Positions 22,838 to 31,008 of a stretch of 31,008 nucleotides of DNA are shown piece by piece. The notes beneath the pieces were generated by a model, which was given only the letters and a program-made list of their open reading frames with translations, searched no databases and was not told the origin of the DNA. The translations under genes and the position numbers were made by a program. How positions within the stretch are numbered: position 1 is the first letter of the stretch; every line of letters begins with the position of its first letter. Location: assembly GCA_001642005.1 (NCBI GenBank), contig LWCA01000346.1, positions 1-31,008 on the forward strand, given 5' to 3'. The stretch is from Intoshia linei (lineage: Eukaryota > Orthonectida > Rhopaluridae).

Positions 22838-23541
22838 CAGCGGTTCTCAACCTTTTTCAGGTCATGGCTCAAAAAAGTTTTGCCTAAAATTCCATGGCCC
22901 ACCTTAAAAAACCTTAAAATATATATTTTTATTTACAGTAAAATGCTTTATATATTTAAATTTATACTACATGTAGTTAATGACTGCCTTGGTACAACTT
23001 GACTGTATTGGTGTTTGTTGCACAATGAATCGTAATCAATTTCTATCAGTTTATTCAATCTTAATCGCATTATTCCTCGGTTGTTCACATCCAATTTTGA
23101 CCTCATCTTACTAGAAATATGGACCACTGTTTAAAATCCAACTTCTACAAGCCATGTTGTAAGAAAAGCAATAATGCTTGGTTGAACATTATCAACCACA
23201 ATTGGATTTGATTCTTGAATTTCCATAAATTAAAATACACCTTCCTTTTATATTCGTCTTACTAATTTCAAATCTTCTTTTAAGACATTAAATTCAGACT
23301 TTTAAATAATTAAATTAAGTCCAAGAGTTTTTCAGTTAGTTCAGGACTGGTTTCATCATCTGGTTCAAAGTTTTGAAGATTTGTAAACCATATATCTAAA
23401 TTTATATTTCAAATTCATTACGCATTTATAGATTTTGTTTTGATTAGCAATTTTATGGCTTAATACACCAAATTTTTTTTAATTTTGAAAATTTTCTGTG
23501 ATCCACCAAAAATTCTCTGTGCCCCACGTTGCGAACCCCTG
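22838..23541. mobile_element. Complete hAT non-autonomous element (704 bp) with 8-bp TSD
   Basis: The left end CAGCGGTTCTCAACCTTTTT and the right end, whose reverse complement is CAGGGGTTCGCAACGTGGGG, form hAT-type terminal inverted repeats resembling the SPIN/Charlie group. The element is flanked by an exact 8-bp direct repeat AGTTATAC (22830-22837 and 23542-23549), the target duplication length of hAT transposons. No intact transposase lies inside, so mobilisation would need an enzyme from elsewhere. The perfect duplication suggests insertion that is not very old. Confidence 0.9.
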
Positions 23542-23636
23542 AGTTATACGACATCCATATTCCCGAGCCTACAGTTGGCTTTCCACGGTTTTTACTTATT
23601 TATACCCTAATCTACATATTAATATTTAAAATATTT

Positions 23637-23813
23637 AATATTAACAAAAAATGTAAAATAATTAACGGTTCAAAAATAAAAAAAAAATTATTCTGATAGA
23701 GCTTATTCCAGTTGATATAAATACAAAATTTCAACCCCAGAAATCTACGCATTCCCTGTGAAAAATAATTTTTAATATATTATCAACCAATATTTTTCAA
23801 ATATTTCGATTAA
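23637..23813 (+). repeat. Dispersed repeat family R, copy 2 (5'-truncated)
   Basis: Matches copy 1 from AAATAATTAACGGTTC through TCTGATAGAGCTTATTCCAG and CTACGCATTCCCTGTGAAAA to TATCAACCAATATTTTTCAA, then TATTTCGATTA. The left part with the CAGG terminus is missing. It ends about 80 bp before the start codon of the TSR-Ig gene, so it may lie in or near that promoter. Confidence 0.85.
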
Positions 23814-23890
23814 TTGTAAAATAAAAATTGAAAGTTCATTTTAAAGTTAAAAATTGAAGTGCGTTAGGTTCCTTTGAAATTTTAATTAAA

Positions 23891-26783
23891 ATGCATTACA
23901 AAATTATTCAATTTGTAGATAGTGTTTTAATTTTAATCCTAATTCTGATTATGCACCCAAAAAATGTAATTTCTGTGATAGAGTGGACCGAATGGAGATG
24001 TTCAACTGTTGAAAACATTATTAGAATAGCTTATCGATTTGAAAAATGTAAATATCATCAATCCGAAACTAATAATAATAATGATGCAATTTCTAAGTGT
24101 CGATATGATGACGAAATTGTGTTTTTAAAGAGAAAATATAAACAATGTGAAATTACGAATGAATTGGACGAATGTAATACTATTTAATGAAAATTGATAA
24201 TTATCACTTAATAAATGTCATTAATTGAACAACCTCTCAAAAGTGATCACTTTTGAGATCCGTCATTGTATTATAATAATTATCTAGCAACAATTTTCGT
24301 TGTAGTTATTAACATTGTTGTAGACGTTAATTATATATTTAGGTTTCAAATTGTGTTATAAACCATATTGGGGTAAATGGTCGCAGTGGAGCATTTGTAA
24401 CAAAGATTGCTTTCGTTATAGAAAAAGAAAATGTTATAGAGATACAATAAATGTTAATGAAAACGAATGTTTTTTTAATGATTCAGGTATATTATGCAAG
24501 ACTGTACAAAGTAGTGTCTCCTAATCTTGGGCTAGGCCGGCTATTGGGGCGTGGAAAATTTCCCGAATTTATTGGAATTATAAAAAGTTTAGATTAATTT
24601 AATGTTAATTTTGTATAATACTAGCTTGACTGTTACATGTTGTGTTAATGTTACATGACTCTTAACATTTCAATTATATACACAATATATTTAAATCTTC
24701 AAAAGTCATGCCTTCACGGTTAAAAAAGCATTTTAATATTAATTTTTTATGTGTTTATAATATATAACATTAACCAACCTTAAAAAAATTAAATTAAACT
24801 AAGTTGAACACACTAGTATAGACCCTGAACCAAAGCCGTGGACAGAGGTCTAAGGGTATATGACAAGGCTCTACAATCATGAGGGGCCTAATATTTTAAT
24901 TTATTAATAGGTAATGTAGGATAAATTTCTTAAGTACATGTATGTCAAAAGTATGATGACCAATGCGATTTGCAACTGTTATTTTTAATTTTTAGGCAAT
25001 AAACGATCGATTAAACAATGTGTCCCAATTTAAAAAAATTTATAACAAAAAAAAAGATAACAAAAAAATACACATTTCCCTTCTGGCCCTGCCCAGAACG
25101 CCTGGGATATTTTTGAATTTTAATTGAATTCAATATAATGTAAATCAGGTTTCTCAACCTTTTTAATTCCACCGTAACTCATAAATTTCTAACCCTGTAT
25201 GATAAAATGAACCATAATTTCTATAAAATCAATAATAATGGAAAAAAGGTAAATAATGTTTTCACATCCCCACAATACAAAATACATAAGAGCAAAATTT
25301 TTTTTTTCAACACTATCAAAAATATTATTTTATATTTTTAATAATATTGGTTGTAGCGCCCCTCAATTTTGAAAATCCCCCTAGGGCGTTAACGCCCACG
25401 TTGAGAACCACTTTACATTGTAAAGTACTTGACATGTAAACAAATGAATTAAAACTAATACATTTAGAGATCAATTACCTTGATACCGAATACTGTGAAT
25501 CTTTGACTTGTACGAAACGACAAATAAAAGGAGGGTGGTCAAATTGGTCAAAATGGAGTCTAAATTGTCACAATTGGAAAGACGGATTGAAAGTAATAAT
25601 AGAATGTGGAAAAGGCTTTAGATACAGGGAAAGGTTTTGTAACAACCCTCAACCATCAGATAGTTCAGTGTATTGCAAAGGAAACAGTACAGAAACAATG
25701 GACTGCAATACAAAAATATTTTGTCCAATAAATGGAGGTTGGAGTAAATGGACTGATTGGATATGCGAAAAATCAGTATGTGGTCAAGACGTTTCCGGTT
25801 ACCGAACCAGAAACTGCAACAATCCAACACCACAATATTATGGTGAAATATGCATTGGAATGTCGATTGAATACACTAAAACAGAATGCAATACGAAATG
25901 TACAATTGCACAAGCCCACAGCTTAATTTCTTCTAAAAAAAGACTAGAAATTTTTACAAATTTAGTAAATAATATTAAAAATCTTGGCGTCGAGATAAAA
26001 GAAAGCAAATATTTAAATTATGAAAACCAACACCATCTTAAATTGTCATGCTATTGTGACGGTTTAAATTATTTGAAATCCAAATTTCCCAATGGATCAA
26101 TCCTATGGCTGTATAATTCTAAACCAATTAAAAAAGTACACGGGGCCAATTTAAACAATTTTATGCATGATAAAATACTAGTTGGACTAAATTCAACAAA
26201 AATTAATGGAATTTATTCTTGTTTATACGTTTATACTAAAATTCCTAGTATGTATGTGTATTTGCGTATTTTTACATTCTCCTGGCACATTAAAACTGTA
26301 TTATCTCATCATAGAATTTACAAGGATAAATATAATAATAAAAACATTAATTTCAAATTAGTAAACAAAGTAGCACAATTACAATTGAAATGCAATATTC
26401 ATCCATTGTGGCATATTTTGAATCACACAGATATTATAGTGGCTTGGTTTAAAAACGGGGAGAAAGTAAAAAATTTAATGCTAGGTAATATTGAATACGG
26501 AAAATATACTGAAATTAATGTTATTAAAGATGCACCTCATAATATTATCGGAATATGGAAATGTGCTTTTAAATTAAATTCCTCTTTAGTCCATCATACT
26601 ATTGATCAATGGTTCGTCACAAATTCAATAAAATTTGAATTTATACCCATTACGTTTATTCAAAGTATTTTTGAGCATGAATATTTTGACAAGTTTTTAC
26701 TAATTTGCACAGTTGGTCTTGTTGTTTATGTCTGTCTGTTATTTATATACATCATACTAAAATTTTTAAAAATTGTCAATTAA
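23891..26783 (+). CDS. Single-pass membrane protein with four TSP1 repeats and two Ig-like domains
   Basis: Three exons: 23891-24173, 24343-24486, 25468-26783. Joining restores TGT and GAG codons and gives 580 residues. Residues 1-28 are a signal peptide (LILILILIM core). TSR1 starts at EWTEWRC (31-37); TSR2 at WGKWSQWSIC (104-113); TSR3 at GGWSNWSKWS (about 164-173); TSR4 at GGWSKWTDWIC (about 232-242). The WxxW motifs are C-mannosylation sites of the family. Two Ig-like folds follow: Cys337, Trp356 and GIYSC (Cys394), then Cys451, Trp469 and GIWKC (Cys508). A hydrophobic helix at about 553-575 precedes a tail of about five residues. TSR and Ig modules are typical of guidance and adhesion receptors (UNC-5 has Ig then TSR), but this order with almost no cytoplasmic part fits no named protein known to me. 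ATG in context AAAATG; a family R repeat lies just upstream. The long second intron is repeat-filled. Confidence 0.82.
24235..24258. repeat. Perfect 24-bp palindrome inside intron 1 of the TSR-Ig gene
   Basis: TCTCAAAAGTGA (24235-24246) is followed directly by its exact reverse complement TCACTTTTGAGA (24247-24258), with no spacer. It sits in a 169-nt intron. It is either a cruciform-forming sequence or the collapsed ends of a small transposon. Confidence 0.85.
24711..24745 (+). repeat. Small fragment of repeat family R
   Basis: GCCTTCACGGTTAAAAAAGC and TTTTAATATTAATTTTTTA match the GACTTCACGG..AAAAAAGCATTTTAGTATTCAT segment of R copies 1 and 4. It lies in the second intron of the TSR-Ig gene. 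Confidence 0.5.
24893..25049 (+). repeat. Dispersed repeat family S, copy 2
   Basis: Diverged copy of the block at 22666-22830, with TTAATAGGTAATG, AATTTCTTAAGTACATGTA, CTGTTATTTTTAATTTTTAG and AAACAATGTG in the same order. It lies in the long second intron of the TSR-Ig gene. Confidence 0.65.
25146..25413. mobile_element. Second hAT-type MITE (~268 bp) in TSR-Ig intron 2
   Basis: The left end is CAGGTTTCTCAACCTTTTTA. The right end, reverse-complemented, reads AAGTGGTTCTCAACGTGGGC. Both are hAT-type termini like those of the 704-bp element at 22838. A perfect 14-bp palindrome GGGCGTTAACGCCC lies near the right end. No direct target duplication is visible; instead the flanks are inverted to each other (AATGTAAA left, TTTACATT right). 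Confidence 0.7.
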
Positions 26784-27130
26784 ACATACTTATTTTCTAT
26801 TAGTTATCTATTTTAGTCAGAATTTTCAACGGGAGTCATTAGACATTACCAATCTAGTTTATATTTTAAATGGTTTGAATTTCTAACGATGAAAAAATAA
26901 TTATATACATAACCACAAAATTAAATGTGGCCAGTGGTTATCCATGGTGGGCGAATCTCCCCCTTGAGACCAATTTAAAATAGAGGGGCGATTTTTTATA
27001 TTATTTCACAAAATACACAATTTAAAATATTACGTACAATTTATTACGTATTACGTTATAATGTATTACGATTAAATTTTATTAATGGAAATCTAAAATT
27101 TTTTAGTTAAAACAACAAAGCAAATTATTT
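26784..27130. other. Downstream region of the TSR-Ig gene
   Basis: No gene recognised. A patch of higher GC at 26931-26990 (GGTGGGCGAATCTCCCCCTT, GAGGGGCGATT) may be a transposon end, but no partner was found. No canonical AATAAA immediately follows the TSR-Ig stop codon. Confidence 0.4.
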
Positions 27131-27328
27131 TATTTTTTTTCCGAAATATTTTATTAAAATAAAAAATGTGAAATAATTAACGGTCCAGAAATTAAAAAAA
27201 ACATTATTCTGATAGAGCTTATCCCAGTTGATATAAATAAAAAATTTCAACCCCAAAAATCTACGCATTCCCGGTGAAAAATAATTTTTAATATATTATC
27301 AACCAATATTTTTCAAATATTTCGATTA
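27131..27328 (+). repeat. Dispersed repeat family R, copy 3
   Basis: From TTTCCGAAATATTTTATT through AAATAATTAACGGTCC, TCTGATAGAGCTTATCCCAG and CTACGCATTCCCGGTGAAAA to TTCAAATATTTCGATTA. Together with repeat P copy C it forms the left block that brackets mtIF2. Confidence 0.85.
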
Positions 27329-27538
27329 AAATCAAAAATTGAAAATGTAAATATTGATCCTACAATTTTAAAAAAAATATGCATTGAACGTCTACTCATT
27401 TCTAATAAAAAAATATGGGGGAAAATCTATATAATTCATTCATCGGAATTTTTTTCATTGCTAGACTATTTTTAAATCTCAAATTCTCATTTTCAAAACA
27501 TTTTATATTAACGTATAAACATTTTTGATTTATGTAAC
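27329..27538. other. Spacer between R copy 3 and P copy C
   Basis: About 210 bp of AT-rich DNA. No gene, domain or known repeat block recognised. Confidence 0.4.
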
Positions 27539-27687
27539 GGTTCCACCCAAAACAAGTTTGGCAACTATTTCTTTAAAGGATTGATAATAGTGAATAGTAG
27601 GATTTTTAACATTAATTTATTTTTTTGGTATAATAAAAATGTGCTATCGGCAGAGTTAGGTGATGTTTGTACGTAGTACATAACAGT
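27539..27687 (-). repeat. Dispersed repeat family P, copy C (reverse)
   Basis: Shares GGTTCCACCCAAAACAAGTT, AAAGGATTGATAATAGTGAA, TTTTTAACATTAATTTAT and the terminus GTACGTAGTACATAACAGT with the other P copies, in reverse orientation. A further terminus-like piece in the opposite orientation, CGTACAAACGCAGCTAGC followed by TTTGCCGATGG, lies at 27833-27868. An open minus-strand stretch (27843-27565) runs through the copy; its frame is partly conserved in copies B and D. Confidence 0.75.
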
Positions 27688-27868
27688 CAAGCCAGTATTA
27701 ATATATTTACAGAATCGTTTTTTTATTTCATTGTTCAGATTTTTCGTAACTCCAGGAAATAATGTAAGTAATGTAGTTTTTATTGTGACTTTATTATAAA
27801 TTAGCTCGATTGTTATGAGTTCTAACGTCGTATCTTCGTACAAACGCAGCTAGCTTTGCCGATGGCGA

Positions 27869-28217
27869 ATTTTTTGAATTCTATCAAAAAAATCTTACTT
27901 ATATGCTACTATTCTTGAAATTAAATAATAGAGTTGTGGAAAATAATTGTGAGTATTTTGTTAATTAATATTATTTTAATTTTGTTAAAAAAACCACCAA
28001 ATATACAATCAATGTCAAAAATATTAATTTCTTAATTTTGGAATATAAATCGCGTTAATAAATTTAAAATTACTATGGAATTTAACAATATGGATTCTTG
28101 AAATCATAGAGTGGCTCTAGGAATTTTCGATATCATTGATATTGAACAAAATAAAATGAAATCCTAAAAATATATTCAACTTTATTATAATTTATGTAAT
28201 TATCAGAAAACAACCAC
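27869..28217. other. Upstream region of mtIF2
   Basis: AT-rich DNA of about 350 bp between the terminus-like P fragment and the mtIF2 start codon. It must hold the promoter, but no core element can be called. No gene recognised. Confidence 0.4.
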
Positions 28218-30311
28218 ATGAGAATTTTGAATTCAATTCGATTAATGGCAGGTCCAGTTTACAGAAAAAAGAAAAAGAGCCTTCCAGGTCTAAAATCATT
28301 GAAACGTAAAAAAAATGTTTTATCAATAAAAAGAAATATGACAATATCAGAATTATCAAAATTAACTAACCGAGACACTCGATTGATATGTGAAATTTTA
28401 AAAATACCTTTATCACTATCAACGGCGAAAATGGACAGAATAATAGATATACAACGAATTTGTAAATTTTGTGGATATGCGACTAAAATCGAAGAAAATG
28501 AAAATAAAAAACTGGAAACGGAAAATGAAAATGAATATTTGAATTTGAAAACAGACGCCACCAAAGTGGTGGATCGTCAACCAATCGTGACAATAATTGG
28601 ACATGTAAATCATGGTAAAACTACGTTGTTAGATTCACTTCGAAATGCAAACGTGGCAGCTGGAGAGTATGGTGGCATTACACAACATATTGCAGCTTTC
28701 AGTGTGAACGTTGAAAGCAAGAATAAAAAGGTTACATTTATAGACACACCGGGCCATGCCGCCTTTTCAGTTTTAAGAAAACGAGGAATCCAAATTACAG
28801 ATATAGCTGTATTGATTGTTGCAGCAGATGATGGAGTAATGGAACAAACTTTGGAATGTATTAAATTTGTGAAAAGCGAAAAAGTTCCATTAATAGTAGC
28901 CATAAACAAAATTGATAGAAGTAAATCTAACGTCGAAAAAACAAAGCAACAATTATTTGAACATGGCGTAATTGGCGAAGTTTATGGGGGCCATGTTCAA
29001 ATTATTGAGATTTCAGCTAAAGAAAAGACTAATTTGAATTTGCTTTTGGAAGCAATTTTGTTAGAAAATGATTTAAACCCTCCTAAAACTGATCCTACAG
29101 TAGAAAATGCGTTTGGTTACATTTTGGAATCTCGTATTGACCCAGTAAAAGGAAAAATGACTACAATAATTTTAAATCAGGGAACATTGAAAATGGGTGA
29201 TTTTCTCATTTCAGAAACAAATTCTGGTAAAATTAAAAGTATATTTACTGATACAAATCAACAAATCGATACGGTTGGGGCTGGCATACCTGTTCAAATT
29301 TTTGGTTGGCAAGATTTGCCTAATCCAGGATATTCATTTCACAGCATTGACAATAAAACTAAGCTCAAAAAGTTACTTAACCTTCGTATTAAAAAAAGCG
29401 ACCATGAAAAATCTTTGATGGATCAACGTGATATAGACGCTAAACGAGAACTACACGACAAGATTCAAAAAGAAAAACGAACAAAATTAAATTCTATGGG
29501 ATATCATTATGTTTCAACTTCTAATGAAAATATACTCAATCTTTACAATACCTATATACAGAAAAATAAAAACTTTGAAGTAAAACCCAGGGTAAACGAA
29601 AATTGTGAAAAATTTCAATATAATCTCATCTTATACGGTATGTTCATCAATCGTACAATTCGCATGTAAAGTTTATTTAGCCGATACGAAAGGGTCGCTC
29701 GATTCTATTTTACAATCTTTGGATCTTTATCAAAACGATTTAATTGATATAAATATTGTAGAACACCATATAGGAAAACCTTCTACTCACATAATTGAAA
29801 TTGCCAAACTTTTTACGAGTAAGTTTTAACTTTTTTAATTGACATATTTATGGGAAATTTAATAATTTAGGTGATATTTGTAGTTTTAATATACCTTTGG
29901 ATTCCACTTTATTGGAAATGTCACGTGAAGAAAACATTATTATTAAAAATTTTAACGTCATCTATCATTTAAATGATTTTTTGAAAGAAAGAATGATGGA
30001 CATTATACCAGATAGACGGGAATGTGATATTTTGGGTATTGATTAAAAAATTTTAAACTACGTATTAAATAGGCACTTCAAAATTGCAAATGATTTACAA
30101 TGTTACGTTCAACAAGAAAAGGAAACTTGCCCTAGGCTGTCATATAGACACTGGACAATTTTTGTTTGACAAAATTTTCAAAATTACTAGAGATGGTGAA
30201 AAAATATATGAAGGTATTCATGCACAGAAAATATTTTCATTTGTTCTGCTAATAACGAGTTATTTGGCTGACGATTTTTTAACATTCGTAAGTATGAAAG
30301 TACTAGGTTAA
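28218..30311 (+). CDS. MTIF2: Mitochondrial translation initiation factor 2 (C-terminus uncertain)
   Basis: GTPase that brings formyl-Met-tRNA to the mitochondrial ribosome. Exons: 28218-29637, 29681-29818, 29871-30035, 30073 onward; introns 43, 52 and 37 nt, all restoring codons. The basic N-terminus (MRILNSIRLMAGPVYRKKKK) fits mitochondrial import. Residues 41-90 form the IF2-N fold. G1 is GHVNHGKT (128-135), with Asn where GHVDHGKT is usual; G2 GGITQH (152-157); G3 DTPGH (176-180); G4 NKID (230-233); G5 SAK (266-268). Domain II follows (about 298-380), then a charged helix. Exon 2 carries ADTKGSLDSIL (domain III, as ADVEGSLEAI), exon 3 YHLNDFLKERMM, exon 4 LALGCHIDTGQFLFDK and ITRDGEKIYEG of domain IV. 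After that the frame reads on as an unrelated hydrophobic stretch to a stop at 30309-30311, at the edge of repeat P copy D. The true last exon probably follows a donor at 30214 (GAAG|GTATTC) and lies beyond the window, or it was lost. Confidence 0.9.
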
Positions 30312-30790
30312 CTGTTATGTACTACGAACAAACATGACCTAGCTCTGCCGAGGGAACATTTTTATTATACTTAAAGAATAAATTTACGTTGAAAATCAAT
30401 TTAAAAATCCTACTATTTACTATCAATCCTTTAACGGAATGTTTCCATAATTTGTTTCAGGTGGAACCATCATATCATTACTTTTTACTTTAAAGTGAAT
30501 TATTCTATCTTAATTTTTTGTTTGTTAACATTTGCGTAAAGAATTTAAAAACAATTGTTATCCCATTTTTTTAATTTATTAGACGAATGTGTGTATAATA
30601 TTAAAAATAAAGTAAAAACAGTCCAATCCTAAAAATTGTCATAAATAGCATAAATTCCAAAAAAATAAAATTAGTCCAATACTAAAAATTGTCATAAAGG
30701 TGTGAGTTTTGGAAATTGAAATTTATATTATTATATGTAAAAATTGTCATAAATAGTATAAATTCCAGAAAAAATAAAATTATACAAACT
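30310..30790 (+). repeat. Dispersed repeat family P, copy D (longest)
   Basis: Begins AACTGTTATGTACTACGAAC at 30310 and runs through CCTAGCTCTGCCGAGGG, ATCCTACTATTTACTATCAA, GGTGGAACCATCATATCATT, TTACTTTAAAGTGAATTATT and TTAACATTTGCGTAAAGAAT. The last third contains roughly three diverged tandem units of the AAAATTGTCATAAATAGCAT type (30620-30790). It touches the stop codon of the unspliced mtIF2 frame. Confidence 0.85.
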
Positions 30791-31008
30791 TTTTGTATTT
30801 ATATCATCTGGAATTTTTGAATTGAATTAATCTTTTTCTTTTAATTTTTGGACCGTTAATTATTTCACATTTTTTGTTTTATTTTTGTTAATAAAATATT
30901 TCGGAAAAAATATATATGAATACTAAAATGTTTTTTTAACCGTGAAGTCGTCAGTTATTCGGATTGAAATTTTTTGTGTGTGTTAACAGGATACAACTGT
31001 ACCACCTG
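30790..31008 (-). repeat. Dispersed repeat family R, copy 4 (reverse, cut by window end)
   Basis: Its reverse complement begins CAGGTGGTACAGTTGTATCC at the window edge and continues TGTTAACACACACA, GACGACTTCACGGT, AAATAATTAACGGTCC and ATGATATAAATACAAAAAGT. It confirms the R terminus seen in copy 1. With P copy D it forms the right block that brackets mtIF2 in inverted orientation to the left block. Confidence 0.85.

Noticed and set aside
24530-24550. GC-richer patch GGGCTAGGCCGGCTATTGGGG as an RNA gene or regulatory element
   Set aside because: No tRNA or snRNA fold could be traced, and it lies inside a repeat-filled intron; a transposon end is more likely but no partner was seen.
28259-28909. 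Minus-strand open stretches opposite mtIF2
   Set aside because: Shadow frames of a strongly conserved GTPase gene on the plus strand.
29197-29418. Alternative-frame open stretch inside mtIF2 exon 1
   Set aside because: It overlaps domain II of mtIF2 in a different frame and has no features of its own.
1-31008. CRISPR arrays, prokaryotic operons, rRNA or tRNA genes
   Set aside because: No regularly spaced repeats, Shine-Dalgarno-led gene runs or conserved RNA cores were seen; spliceosomal introns show the DNA is eukaryotic.

Overview
The window is strongly AT-rich nuclear DNA of an invertebrate animal. Coding exons are separated by GT..AG introns, many of them only 32-52 nt long. Four protein-coding loci can be rebuilt exon by exon: a VPS13-type lipid-transfer protein (minus strand, about 10.49 kb down to 1.93 kb), a small type I membrane protein with an ApeC (apextrin C-terminal) domain (18.57-19.67 kb), a single-pass membrane protein with four thrombospondin type-1 repeats and two Ig-like domains (23.89-26.78 kb), and mitochondrial translation initiation factor 2 (28.22 to about 30.3 kb). 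A fifth intact gene (15.2-18.0 kb) encodes a Mutator-like (MULE) transposase with an N-terminal FLYWCH/WRKY-GCM1-like finger and a C-terminal SWIM finger.

The ultra-short introns, AT richness, divergent conserved proteins and an ApeC gene (a domain known from several non-vertebrate animal groups) suggest a fast-evolving, perhaps simplified or parasitic lophotrochozoan (orthonectid, dicyemid or flatworm-like). This is inference; there is no rRNA or mitochondrial marker here to settle it.

Layout. 0.09-1.1 kb: decayed Ty3/gypsy pol (RNase H, H2C2, integrase). 1.3-1.5 kb: pogo/Tigger-like terminus. 1.9-10.5 kb: VPS13, with a 5.3-kb uninterrupted first exon and then at least eleven smaller exons; the last ~600-700 residues expected for the family are not found. 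10.5-13.2 kb: repeat copy A and a broken hAT transposase C-terminus. 13.2-14.6 kb: intron-containing integrase pseudogene (minus). 15.2-18.0 kb: MULE gene. 18.2-18.5 kb: repeat copy B. 18.6-19.7 kb: ApeC gene. 20-23.8 kb: transposon graveyard with a complete hAT-type non-autonomous element flanked by an exact 8-bp target duplication. 23.9-26.8 kb: TSR-Ig receptor, whose long second intron is filled with repeats. 27.1-31.0 kb: mtIF2 bracketed by two composite repeat blocks in inverted orientation.

The host genes do not form an operon or a common pathway. VPS13 acts at membrane contact sites, mtIF2 in mitochondrial translation, and the ApeC and TSR-Ig proteins at the cell surface, where adhesion, guidance or microbe recognition would be typical roles. 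No CRISPR array, tRNA, rRNA or prokaryotic signal was seen. The most interesting items are the ultra-short introns contrasted with repeat-swollen long ones, the ApeC protein with a PPEY cytoplasmic tail, the TSR4-Ig2 receptor, and the intact MULE gene.
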